Part shown: in pieces, positions 53,266-63,228 of the stretch
Layout of the letters: the number at the start of each line of letters is the position of its first letter
Numbering within the stretch: the stretch's first letter is position 1
Source of the DNA: Planctomycetota bacterium
Lineage (GTDB): Bacteria > Planctomycetota > UBA1135 > GCA-002686595
NCBI GenBank assembly: GCA_030746555.1
Contig: JASLMK010000066.1
Coordinates: 62,001-126,000 of the forward strand
Direction: 5' to 3'
Length of the DNA stretch: 64,000 bases
Notes under the pieces: generated by a model
The model's database searches: none
What the model was told of the DNA's origin: nothing
What the model saw: the letters and a program-made list of their open reading frames with translations, nothing else
Made by a program: the position numbers and the translations under genes

Positions 53266-54435
53266 CTAGGGCTTGAGGAACAGGTAGTACAGCTGTCCCT
53301 CGACGCGGGTGGAGCCCGCCAGCTCCTCGGCCGCGCCCCCGACCCCGAGGTAGATGTCGGCCCGGCCCGCCGTACGGATCGCGCCGCCGGTGTCCTGATC
53401 GAACATGAACTGGTGGAACTCCTTGCCCTCGTTGAGTCGCGCGCCGCTGAGGTGGGTCTCGACGAACACCAACGACCCCCTAGGGAAGAGGCTCTTGTCG
53501 GTGGCGAGGGTGCGCTCGGGCGTAACCGGGACATTGAGGCTGCCCCGCGGCGTTCCGTCGATGGGGACGAAGAACACGTAGCGGTCGTTGCGCTGAAGGA
53601 AGGAGGCGACCTCGTCGGGGGATTGCCGCGCCCAGCGGCGCAGCGCGGTCAGGTTCGAGTCGTCGCTCTCGAGCCGGCCCGCTTCCACGAGCGAGCGAGA
53701 GAGCGAGGTGTAGTCGCGCCCGTTGTTCGCCGCGTAGCCAAAGCGCGCCATCGAGCCGTCGGGCAGGCGCACGAAGGCGGAGCCGTTCACGTGGGCGATG
53801 AAGGCGTCGAGCGGATCGGCGAGCCAGACGAGCTCGAGGTCCCGGCCCTCCATCAGCCCTTCCGTCTCGATCTCGCGCCGGGTCGGGTAGGGCGAGGTGC
53901 CCCCGTCGGGGGCGCGGCGCCCAAGGATCGACCCGCCCTCGCCCTTGGCGAGATCCTCGGGGAGGCCGTAGAGGGGGTAGGCGAAGCGCTCGCTCGGCGC
54001 CAAGCTGCCCGAGAGGACCGGCGTGCAGTACGCGGTGAACAGGACGCCTCCGCCGCGGCCGTCCCACCCGGCGCTCTTGTAGAGCGTGAAGCGCTCGCGG
54101 AGGGCGCGCGAGAACTCCTCGGGGCTGGCGGCATTGTCGAGCAATTCGCCGAAGACGATCAGGCTGGACAGGGCTCGGGCGTGGGTGATCCCCGCGACGG
54201 GGAAGAACTGCCGCGCGTGGTCGGTGTCCATCCACGCGAGCGATCCCTGGAGGGCCTGGCCGACCTCGTCGGGGCGATACCAGGCCTCGGAGAGGTCCGG
54301 CCATTCGGTGGGGTCGACGACCTCGATCAGCGGTGCCGCCCCCGGCGGCAAGGGGAGGCTGAAGTCTTTTTGAACCGTGGCCGCGCACGCGGCGGCGACC
54401 GCGGCCGACAGCAAGCTGGCGCAGGGGAACTTCAT
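53266..54435 (-). CDS. mltA: MltA-type membrane-bound lytic transglycosylase
   Basis: A 389-residue murein hydrolase that cleaves glycan strands with formation of 1,6-anhydro ends. The signal region ends in VAAAC with a possible lipidated cysteine at 17. MltA motifs are VLFTAYCTPVLSGSL, YPLYGLPEDL, TRREIETEGLMEG, WLADPLDAFIAHVNGSAFVRLPDG and the C-terminal 3D domain FMFDQDTGGAIRTAGRADIYLG, which holds the catalytic aspartate. ATG 54435 is chosen; an in-frame start at 54498 adds residues without signal-peptide character. Confidence 0.9.
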   Translation of the reverse strand: MKFPCASLLSAAVAAACAATVQKDFSLPLPPGAAPLIEVVDPTEWPDLSEAWYRPDEVGQALQGSLAWMDTDHARQFFPVAGITHARALSSLIVFGELLDNAASPEEFSRALRERFTLYKSAGWDGRGGGVLFTAYCTPVLSGSLAPSERFAYPLYGLPEDLAKGEGGSILGRRAPDGGTSPYPTRREIETEGLMEGRDLELVWLADPLDAFIAHVNGSAFVRLPDGSMARFGYAANNGRDYTSLSRSLVEAGRLESDDSNLTALRRWARQSPDEVASFLQRNDRYVFFVPIDGTPRGSLNVPVTPERTLATDKSLFPRGSLVFVETHLSGARLNEGKEFHQFMFDQDTGGAIRTAGRADIYLGVGGAAEELAGSTRVEGQLYYLFLKP

Positions 54436-54602
54436 GGCCCAGAGGGTACTCAGGATAGCGGGTGGAGTACGAATCCGGCAGGTGGTCGGCGGGCGCATCC
54501 CCTCCGTGCGAGTGACCTGGGGGAGCGGTGCGCACCAGAGCTTACCGATCTAGTGCGCCGAACGGGGGCCGTTGCGGGTACCCTGCCGGCAGTAGGAGGA
54601 CC

Positions 54603-57011
54603 ATGTCAGAACAAGCGACCAGCACCCCGGCGCCCGCGAAGGAGGCCGAAACGGCCCCGTATCCGGGCACTCGCACGACAACGGACGGTTCCGGCGCCGT
54701 CGTCTGGGTGGAGACCCACATCTCTCAGGGCGCCTGCGCCTACCCCATCACGCCGACCACCAACATGGGGGTCGACTTCGCGGGAGCGGCGGCCAACGGC
54801 AAGTGCAACCTCTGGGGCGAGGCGTTGGAGTTCCTCGAGCCCGAGTCCGAGCACTCCTCCGCCAGTGCGGCCGAGGGGTTCGCGGTCGCCGGCGGGCGCG
54901 TGACGAACTTCACCTCCGGCCAAGGCCTCGTCCTGATGAAGGAGGTGCTCTACACGATCAGCGGCAAGCGCCTGCCCGCCGTGTTCCACATCGGAGCGCG
55001 CGCGATGACCAGCCAGTCCCTCAACGTCCACGCCGGACACGACGACGTGATGGCCGTCGCCGACACCGGCTGGGGGGTCGTCTTCGCGCGCAACGCGCAA
55101 TGCGCCGCCGATCTCGCCTTGATCGCCCGGCGGGCCGCGGAGAACAGCCACACGCCCTTCATGGTGTGCCAGGACGGATTCCTGACCACCCACACCCTCG
55201 AGACGACGCGCCTGCCCGAGCCGGAGTTCATGAAGGAGTTCGTCGGCAATCCCGCCGAGCGCGTTCCCTGCCTCATGGATCCCGCGCGCCCGGTGATGTC
55301 CGGCGTCGTCCAGAACCAGGACGCCTACATGAAGGGCAAGGTGGCCCAGCGCCACTTCACCGACCGCACCGCCGTGCACCTGCGGGAGGCGATGGACACC
55401 TACGCTCAGGCGACCGGCCGCCGGCTCGACCCGGTCACGACCTACTGCATGGAGGGAGCGGAGGTCGCGATCGTGGCCATGGGGTCGATGATCGAGACGG
55501 CGCGGGCGACGGTGGACTGGCTGCGCGCCCGTGGGGACCTGCGGGTCGGCGTGGTCGAGGTCGTTTGCTTCCGCCCGTTCCCCAGCGCTGACATCGTCAC
55601 CGCCCTCAAGGACGTGCGCGCGGCGGCGGTCATCGAGCGCATGGACAACCCGCTCGCCCAATCCAACCCGCTCACCGCCGAGATCAAGGCCGCCTTCGCC
55701 GACGCGATTACCGACACGCCCGGCGTCCCCAATGTGAGCCGCATCCCGACCCTGCACTCAGGCGTCGCCGGCCTGGGCTCGCGGGATGTGCGGCCCGGTC
55801 ACTTCCTCTCGGTCCTCAAGGCGCTGTACGAGCGTGGTCCGCGGACGTTCGTCCTCGGCATCGAGCACGAACTGTCCCTGCCCGAGGCCGTCGACCCCGA
55901 CGTGCGCCCGCCCGGTGCGTTCAGCATGCGCGGCTACTCGGTGGGCGGCTTCGGGTCGGTCACCACCAACAAGGTGATCGCGACCATCGCGGCCGACGTC
56001 TTCGACCTCTACGTCCAGGCCTACCCGCTCTACGGCTCGGAGAAGAAGGGCCTGCCTACGCGCTACTTCCTGACGGCAGCCCCGAGCGCGATCCGGACCC
56101 ACTGCGAGCTGCGCCACGTCGAGTTCGTGCCCCTCAACTCGCTCAACGCCCTCAACCTCGGCAACCCCCTGGAGGGCATCTCCCGCGGCGGCACCGTGTT
56201 CGTCCAGACGACCGAGACGGAGCCCTCGACGGTCTGGCGCCAGGTCCCCGGCTACGCTCGGCGCGCCATCCGCGAGGGCGGCCTGCGCCTGCTCTACCTG
56301 GATGCTGCGAGCATCGCGGCGGACGTGTCCAGCCGCGCCGACCTGCAGGTGCGCATGCAGGGCATCGTCCTGCTGGGCGTGTTCCTGGCGGCCAACCCCT
56401 TCTCCGCCGAGCGTGAGATCGCCGAGGACGAGCTGATTGAGAGCGTCGAGCGCAGCTTGCGGACCTTCTTCGGCAAGGCCGGGGAGCAGGTCGTGCAGGA
56501 CAACCTCGTCTGCGTGCGGCGGGGGATGTCGGAGGTCCTCGAGGTGCCCACAGCCGTGATGAGCGAGACGGCCGAGCGTCGCGCGGAAGCCGTCGGGGAT
56601 CTCACCGTCGGCGAGCTGATGACTCCAGGGGTAACGACCTGCGGGGTGGGGACCACGCTCCCCGACGTGCGCCAGCTCATGCTCGACGAGCAGTCGTCCT
56701 GCGTCCTGGTCGTCGACGGTGCCGAGCAGATGCAGGGCATCCTGTCGATGACAGACCTGGCGCGGGCGCACACCCTCGAGCGCCGGCTGGACCCCGAGCT
56801 CCCCGACCTGCGGGTGGAGCACCTCATGACCCACGACGTCCTGACGACCCACCCCGAAGAGGCTCTGGCCGCGGCGATCGACCGGCTGGTGGAGCGACGG
56901 GTCACGCGCCTGATCGTGACCGAGAGCGACGAGTCGAACCGACCCATCGGAACGCTCTCGACCGAGGATTTGACCGCGGCCGAGCCGCTGTTCGCCCAGT
57001 GGATCAAGTAG
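54603..57011 (+). CDS. Pyruvate:ferredoxin oxidoreductase alpha/gamma subunit with CBS domains
   Basis: An 802-residue subunit. The pyrimidine/alpha domain has YPITPTTNMGVDFAG and FTSGQGLVLMKEVLYTISGKRLPAVFHI; domain II follows (YCMEGAEVAIVAMGSMIETAR). The gamma-type domain has MRGYSVGGFGSVTTNKVIATIAAD. Residues about 668-800 are two CBS domains (VGELMTPGVTTCGVGTTLPD; VEHLMTHDVLTTHPEEALAAA), which ordinary enzymes of this family lack. CBS pairs bind adenine nucleotides, so energy-state control is possible (inference). The ATG has AGGAGG close upstream. The beta subunit gene follows 10 bases later. Confidence 0.9.
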   Translation: MSEQATSTPAPAKEAETAPYPGTRTTTDGSGAVVWVETHISQGACAYPITPTTNMGVDFAGAAANGKCNLWGEALEFLEPESEHSSASAAEGFAVAGGRVTNFTSGQGLVLMKEVLYTISGKRLPAVFHIGARAMTSQSLNVHAGHDDVMAVADTGWGVVFARNAQCAADLALIARRAAENSHTPFMVCQDGFLTTHTLETTRLPEPEFMKEFVGNPAERVPCLMDPARPVMSGVVQNQDAYMKGKVAQRHFTDRTAVHLREAMDTYAQATGRRLDPVTTYCMEGAEVAIVAMGSMIETARATVDWLRARGDLRVGVVEVVCFRPFPSADIVTALKDVRAAAVIERMDNPLAQSNPLTAEIKAAFADAITDTPGVPNVSRIPTLHSGVAGLGSRDVRPGHFLSVLKALYERGPRTFVLGIEHELSLPEAVDPDVRPPGAFSMRGYSVGGFGSVTTNKVIATIAADVFDLYVQAYPLYGSEKKGLPTRYFLTAAPSAIRTHCELRHVEFVPLNSLNALNLGNPLEGISRGGTVFVQTTETEPSTVWRQVPGYARRAIREGGLRLLYLDAASIAADVSSRADLQVRMQGIVLLGVFLAANPFSAEREIAEDELIESVERSLRTFFGKAGEQVVQDNLVCVRRGMSEVLEVPTAVMSETAERRAEAVGDLTVGELMTPGVTTCGVGTTLPDVRQLMLDEQSSCVLVVDGAEQMQGILSMTDLARAHTLERRLDPELPDLRVEHLMTHDVLTTHPEEALAAAIDRLVERRVTRLIVTESDESNRPIGTLSTEDLTAAEPLFAQWIK

Positions 57012-57021
57012 GAGGCCACAG

Positions 57022-58701
57022 ATGAGCGACCACGACAGCACACACCAGGCACTGGCCGATCTGGCCCGCGTCGCCCGAGCGTTTCGTTCCGAACAGGACA
57101 CGAACTGGGGCTTCTCCCTGGAGACCCAGCCGGACGTCGGCCGGGCCGTGCTCGACCTGGACATCGACGGCTACGTCGAGGAGTTCGGCAGAGTCACCGA
57201 GGCCTACCGCACTGGAGAGGCGAGCGAGGGACTCCCCGCCGACATCGGGCTGGCGCGCTCGCTGATCCCGCCGGGGACCGGCGCGCTGCGTGACTTCAGC
57301 TACGTAGGCTCGGAGATCCCCGTCTTCGACGCATCCAACTGCGTCGCCTGCATGGAGTGCGTCACCCAGTGTCCCGACACGGCGATCCTGGGCAAGGTGG
57401 CGCCGCAGGAGGTCGTGGACTCCGATCTCGAGACGGCCGAATCCGCGGGTGACCTGCGGGGACACTGGGCCGTCACCCGCAAGTTCCACGGCACGCGCGA
57501 GAAGCAGGGCAAGACCCCCGGCCTGTTCGGGATCTTCGTCGATCCGACCAAGTGCAAGGGTTGCGCGGAGTGCGTCGACGTCTGCGGCGACCACGACGCA
57601 CTCGCGATGGCGCCCAAGAGCAAGCCGACGATGAGCGAGGCGCGCGCGGCGATGGATCAGTTCCAGCGCCTGCCGGACACCTCCGACGAGTTCATCCGCG
57701 AGAAGGTCGCCGTGGACCGCATGCTCTCCTGTGAGAAGAGCCTCCTGTATGTTGGCGGCGCCGGCTCCTGCGCGGGCTGCGGCGAGGCCAGCGCCTTGCG
57801 AATGCTGATGGCGCAGCTCGGATGGACCGTGGGACGGGAGAACATCGGCCTCGTGGCGGCGACGGGCTGCAACACGGTCTACTCCTCGACCTACCCCTAC
57901 AACCCGTTCATGGTTCCGTGGACGAACTCGCTCTTCGAGAACGCCACCGCCATGGCCATGGGCGTACGCAAGCGTTGGGACCAGCGCGGTTGGAATGAGA
58001 AGGCCCTGTGGGTGATCGGCGGCGATGGAGCGCTGTTCGACATCGGCTTCGGCTCCCTGTCGCGGATGTTGGCCAGCGGGATGAACATCAAGGTCCTAGT
58101 GCTCGACACGCAGGTCTACTCGAACACGGGCGGTCAGGCGTCGACGGCGTCCTTCACCGGGCAGGCGGCGAAGATGTCGCCCCACGGCAAGGTGCACAAG
58201 GGCAAGGTCGAGGCGCGCAAGGAGATCGCCATGATCGCGATGATGCACCCCGACACCTACGTCGCCCAGACCACAGCCGCGCACACCAACCACTTCTACA
58301 AGGTGATCGAAGAGGCGCAGCGATTCGAGGGACCGGCCCTGGTCGTCACGTACACGACCTGCCAGCCCGAGCACGGCGTCGGCGATGAGTGCGCGGCCCA
58401 GCAGGCGAAGTTGGCCGTGGACTCGCGCGCTTTCCCCCTGCTCAGCTTCGATCCCTCGCGCGGGGAGCGCATCCGTGAGCGGCTGGACCTGAAGGGCAAT
58501 CCCTCTGTGAAGGCCGACTGGCACTCCGACAAGGAAGGGAACCAGATCGACTTCCTGACCTTCGCGCGCTCCGAAGGCCGCTTCGCCAAGCACTTCACCG
58601 CGGGCGGCGAGCCGACCGAGGAGATCCTGCTGGCGCGCTCCCGCAGCCTCGCCACCTGGAGGACCCTGCAGGAGCTGGCGGGCATGGAGCCGGCGAGCTA
58701 G
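57022..58701 (+). CDS. Pyruvate:ferredoxin oxidoreductase ferredoxin/beta subunit
   Basis: A 559-residue subunit with two 4Fe-4S ferredoxin motifs (NCVACMECVTQCPDTAIL; KCKGCAECVDVCGDHDAL) and the thiamine-diphosphate domain. TPP and cluster residues are seen in GAGSCAGCGEASALRML, WVIGGDGALFDIGFGSLSRML and VLDTQVYSNTGGQASTASF. Together with the preceding subunit it makes acetyl-CoA from pyruvate with reduction of ferredoxin. AGGAGG precedes the ATG. The coupled layout (alpha-gamma-CBS, then ferredoxin-beta) differs from the usual single-chain or four-subunit forms. Confidence 0.93.
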   Translation: MSDHDSTHQALADLARVARAFRSEQDTNWGFSLETQPDVGRAVLDLDIDGYVEEFGRVTEAYRTGEASEGLPADIGLARSLIPPGTGALRDFSYVGSEIPVFDASNCVACMECVTQCPDTAILGKVAPQEVVDSDLETAESAGDLRGHWAVTRKFHGTREKQGKTPGLFGIFVDPTKCKGCAECVDVCGDHDALAMAPKSKPTMSEARAAMDQFQRLPDTSDEFIREKVAVDRMLSCEKSLLYVGGAGSCAGCGEASALRMLMAQLGWTVGRENIGLVAATGCNTVYSSTYPYNPFMVPWTNSLFENATAMAMGVRKRWDQRGWNEKALWVIGGDGALFDIGFGSLSRMLASGMNIKVLVLDTQVYSNTGGQASTASFTGQAAKMSPHGKVHKGKVEARKEIAMIAMMHPDTYVAQTTAAHTNHFYKVIEEAQRFEGPALVVTYTTCQPEHGVGDECAAQQAKLAVDSRAFPLLSFDPSRGERIRERLDLKGNPSVKADWHSDKEGNQIDFLTFARSEGRFAKHFTAGGEPTEEILLARSRSLATWRTLQELAGMEPAS

Positions 58702-58721
58702 CCCGGACGCGGGACCGCCGC

Positions 58722-60068
58722 TCAGGAGCCCGACTCGAGGCGACGGAGGAGGACCCGGCCCGACTCGGGCCGGCCACCGGCCGAGTAGCTCGGATCGCCG
58801 ATCAGGAGCGTCTCGGTGCCCAGCTCGGGGCGGGTGTGGTCGAAGCCCTGGACGAAGTGGTGTCCCGCATTCCTGGGCGGCGACCAGACGCGCGCCGGGG
58901 CGGCGGGATCGCCACCGCTCCAGGCGACGATCGCCATGTCCTGGTGTCTGGCGAGAGAGCAGAACATGACCTCGACCGCCTCGTCGCCCATGACGTCGGC
59001 CGCGAGAGCCCGAAATCCGAGGACGTCGTGGGGCTTGGCCTGGGGTCGCAGGAAGACGCGGTGGTCGTCGGAGGAGAACGCGGGACCGAGGAACAGGAAG
59101 CCCTGGCCGGCGTCCTCGACGCCGCCCCCGTTCTTGCGCGGTGCGCCGACGAGGAGATCAGCATTGCCGTCGGCGTTCACGTCCCGGGCGAAGATGGACA
59201 TGCCGAAGCGGGCGCCGTCACCGCTGGTGGCGGTGGGGTCCTCGATGGCGATCGGCTCGCTCCCGGGCACGGGGTTGGGGAGCACGAACACCTGGCCCGC
59301 GCCAGCGACCCCTGACGACGAGGGATTGCCCAGGGCGGAGACGAACAGGTCGGCGTCGCCGTCGCCGTCGGCATCGGCGACCGCTAGGTCGTGGCCGAAG
59401 TTGCCGTGCTTCCAGGGGCCGATGGGATTGGTGACCACCCACTCGGTGCGCTCGGTGGGGCAGAGGAAGAACACCGCGCCACTGGGTTGGTCGTCTAGGC
59501 GGTGCTTGGGCGCGCCGCAGGCGACGTCGGCCGCGCCGTCGCCGTCGAAGTCGGCCAGGGCGACGCTGGTGCCCAGGAGCGCGCCGGCCGCGGCCTTGAT
59601 CCCCAAGGGCGTGGGGACCTCGCGATCGTGGGCGAGGATGTACACCGCGCCCGCGGCAGCCTCGGCGCCACGGGCCGTCTTGGGGGCGCCTACGACGAGC
59701 TCATCGCCGCCCTTGCCGTCGAGGTCGCCCGCGGCGAGGTCGTGGCCGAAGTCTCCAGCACGCCCTTCGGCGGGCGCGAAGCGTCGCGACCAGGTGAGGG
59801 AGGGACCGTAGAAAACGTAGACCGCCGGCTCTCCCGGAGCGCCCACCGCGACGTCTTGGGAGCCGTCGCCATCGAAGTCGAGGGCGGTGGTCGCGTGTCC
59901 GAACCGGGCGTGGGGCCTGGGGCTGGGGCAGGCGAGCTCGCCGGGGACCTCGAGGAACGGCGGAGCCGTCTTCGGCGCCGCGGCGTGCACTCCTCCAATC
60001 GCGCCGGGGGTGAGGCCGTCCCCGCCGCAGGAGGCTGAGAGCAACAGAGGTATCCAGAGCTCTCTCAT
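58722..60068 (-). CDS. FG-GAP repeat lipoprotein
   Basis: A 448-residue protein with a lipobox (LLSASC, cysteine 14). It has at least five FG-GAP repeats with calcium-loop cores: DFDGDGSQDVAVGAP, DLDGKGGDELVVGAP, DFDGDGAADVACGAP, DADGDGDADLFVSAL and DVNADGNADLLVGAP. These form an integrin-type beta-propeller on the cell surface or in the periplasm. The start ATG overlaps the stop of the ABC ATPase gene, so it is co-translated with the importer. Confidence 0.88.
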   Translation of the reverse strand: MRELWIPLLLSASCGGDGLTPGAIGGVHAAAPKTAPPFLEVPGELACPSPRPHARFGHATTALDFDGDGSQDVAVGAPGEPAVYVFYGPSLTWSRRFAPAEGRAGDFGHDLAAGDLDGKGGDELVVGAPKTARGAEAAAGAVYILAHDREVPTPLGIKAAAGALLGTSVALADFDGDGAADVACGAPKHRLDDQPSGAVFFLCPTERTEWVVTNPIGPWKHGNFGHDLAVADADGDGDADLFVSALGNPSSSGVAGAGQVFVLPNPVPGSEPIAIEDPTATSGDGARFGMSIFARDVNADGNADLLVGAPRKNGGGVEDAGQGFLFLGPAFSSDDHRVFLRPQAKPHDVLGFRALAADVMGDEAVEVMFCSLARHQDMAIVAWSGGDPAAPARVWSPPRNAGHHFVQGFDHTRPELGTETLLIGDPSYSAGGRPESGRVLLRRLESGS

Positions 60069-61125
60069 GGGTCCCGCCGATCTCCTTGCGAGGTCGTCGC
60101 CATGCCCGCGCCGCCGGCCTCATCATGGAGCGGACAGGCTACCAAATGGCCACCGCCGCAGTCCTCGAGGGCGGGCGGGAGGTCGGCGCATTCTGTGCGG
60201 GCGAGGGGGCAGCGGGTGCGGAAGCCGCACCCCGAGGGCTTGGCCATCGGCGTGGGGATGTCCCCTTCCAACTGGATGCGGCCCGACGTGTCGCGGTGCG
60301 GGTCGGCGACGGGCACGGCGGAGAGCAAGGCCCTTGAGTAGGGATGCCGCGCGTTCTTGTAGACCTGCTCGGCGGTGCCGATCTCAACGATGTTGCCCAG
60401 GTACATCACCGCGATGCGGTCGGAGATGTGATAGACGACCGAGAGATCGTGGGCGACGAACAGGTAGGCGAGGGATAACTCGTCCTTGAGCTCCTGCATC
60501 AGGTTGATGACCTGGGCCTGCACGGAGACGTCGAGGGCGCTGACCGGCTCGTCGGCGATGATCAGCGATGGCCTGGTGGCGAGCGCACGGGCGATCCCGA
60601 TGCGCTGGCGCTGGCCGCCGGAGAACTCGTGGGGATAGCGGTTGGCGTATTCGGGTTGGAGGCCGACGCGACCGAGCAGGGCGCTGACGTGGTCGAGCTT
60701 CTCTCGTTGGGAGAGGTCGGTGTGCAGGTCGAGAGGCCGTTGGATCAGGCCCTGGACCGTCATGCGCGGATTCAACGACGAATAAGGATCCTGGAAGATC
60801 ATCTGCACGATCGAGCGGTGCGGCTTCATCGCCCGGCGCGAGAGGCCATTGACGTCTACCGCGCCCGCGGGCGTGTCCAGCTCGATCGTCCCCTCCAGGT
60901 GGACGTCGGGCGAAGTGGCGCGCAGGAGGTTTGCGATGGCGCGGCCTACCGTGGTCTTGCCCGACCCCGACTCTCCCACGAGCCCGAGGACCTCGCCGCG
61001 GGCCAGCTCGAAGCTGACGCCGTCGACCGCCTTCACCGCGCCCACCTGGTGTCGGAGAACTCCGCCGTAGACGGGGAAGTGCACCTTGAGGTCACAGACG
61101 CTGACGAGGGGCCGGGCTTGGGAGC

Positions 61126-61129
<4 letters not shown>
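60065..61129 (-). CDS. Oligopeptide-type ABC transporter ATPase (OppF-like)
   Basis: A 354-residue ATPase. Walker A is GESGSGKTTVG, signature FSGGQRQRIGIARALA, Walker B LIIADEPVSALDV, and the C-terminal oligopeptide extension contains the cysteine cluster CGFRTRCPLARTECADLPPALEDC. It powers import with the OppD-like partner. The GTG at 61129 overlaps the oppD-like stop. It forms a five-gene unit: permease-permease-ATPase-ATPase-FG-GAP lipoprotein. Confidence 0.95.
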
Positions 61130-62145
<1,016 letters not shown>

Positions 62146-62148
62146 GGT

Positions 62149-63222
62149 CTAGCGCAGGCGGGAGTAGACCTTGGGGTCGAAGGCCTCGCGGACGGCCTCG
62201 CCGATGAAGACCACCATCATCAGCGTCAAGAAGAGGGCCCCGAGCGGGAACAGCACGAGGTGCCACTCGGTGATGTTGTCCAGCCCCTGGCCGACGAGCT
62301 CGCCCCAGCTGGGCGTCGGCGGCCGCACGCCGAAGCCCAGGTAGTCCAGCGAGACCAGGGCGACGATCGCCGCCACCAGGGCGAAGGGTGCGAAGCTGAT
62401 GATGGGCGTGAGGGAGTTGGGCAGGATGTGGCGGAACATGATCGCCGCGTTGGACTCGCCCTGGGCAATGGCGGCCGCCGTGTAGTCCTTGGCCTTCTCA
62501 CGGTAGAACTCGCCGCGCATGTAGAAGCTGATCGACATCCAGCGAAAGACTCCCAGGATGCAGATCAGGGTGAAGACGTTGGGCTTCACGATCGAGGCGA
62601 TGATGATGACCGTGTAGAGGAACGGCATCCCCGCCCAGATCTCCACTAGGCGCTGGCCGTAGATGTCCACGCGGCCGCCGAAGTAGCCGAAGCACGCCCC
62701 CAGGATCATGCCGACCACATACGAGAACGCGACGACGCACAGACCGAAGGTGATGGAAGTGTTGAAGCCGTAGGCCAGGCGGGCGAAGACGTCGCGGTCG
62801 CGATCGTCGGTGCCGAGCCAGTGGTGGTAGCTGGGCGCGTGGGGCGGCGGGCCGGTGAGGTGCGCCTCGGTCAAGAGCGACTCGTTGGGGTGGTAGGGAT
62901 AGGGCGGCATCAGGATCCAGTCCTCCCCATCGCCATCGGCGAGAGTCTTCGCCAGCTCGCGGTAGTGCGCCTCCCCGATACGGCGCTGGCCGAAGGTCTT
63001 CGCCTCGTAGTGGTGGCCCAGCGCCGGGAAGTAGTACTCACCCTCGTAGTGGACGATCAGCGCCCGGCTGTTGATCAGGAGCGGATTGAGGAAGCTCACC
63101 GCGTACAGCAACAACAGGGCCAGGAAGCTGTACCAGCCGCGCTTGATCGTCTTGAACTTGCGCCAGCGCCGGCGCAGCACGGAGATGTGCTCGCCGGTGG
63201 GTTTGGACTTGGAGCGGAACAC
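62149..63222 (-). CDS. YejE-like ABC transporter permease
   Basis: A 357-residue permease (OppC family). An N-terminal cytosolic segment and one membrane helix are followed by a large periplasmic insert. It contains MPPYPYHPNESLLTEAHLTG and HHWLGTDDRDRDVFARLAYGFN, a pattern typical of YejE. The core has five more helices with the EAA-loop segment DYTAAAIAQGESNAAIMFRHILPNS. Substrates of Yej systems include microcin C-type and other peptides. GTG start. Confidence 0.93.
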   Translation of the reverse strand: MFRSKSKPTGEHISVLRRRWRKFKTIKRGWYSFLALLLLYAVSFLNPLLINSRALIVHYEGEYYFPALGHHYEAKTFGQRRIGEAHYRELAKTLADGDGEDWILMPPYPYHPNESLLTEAHLTGPPPHAPSYHHWLGTDDRDRDVFARLAYGFNTSITFGLCVVAFSYVVGMILGACFGYFGGRVDIYGQRLVEIWAGMPFLYTVIIIASIVKPNVFTLICILGVFRWMSISFYMRGEFYREKAKDYTAAAIAQGESNAAIMFRHILPNSLTPIISFAPFALVAAIVALVSLDYLGFGVRPPTPSWGELVGQGLDNITEWHLVLFPLGALFLTLMMVVFIGEAVREAFDPKVYSRLR

Positions 63223-63228
63223 GGCGAC

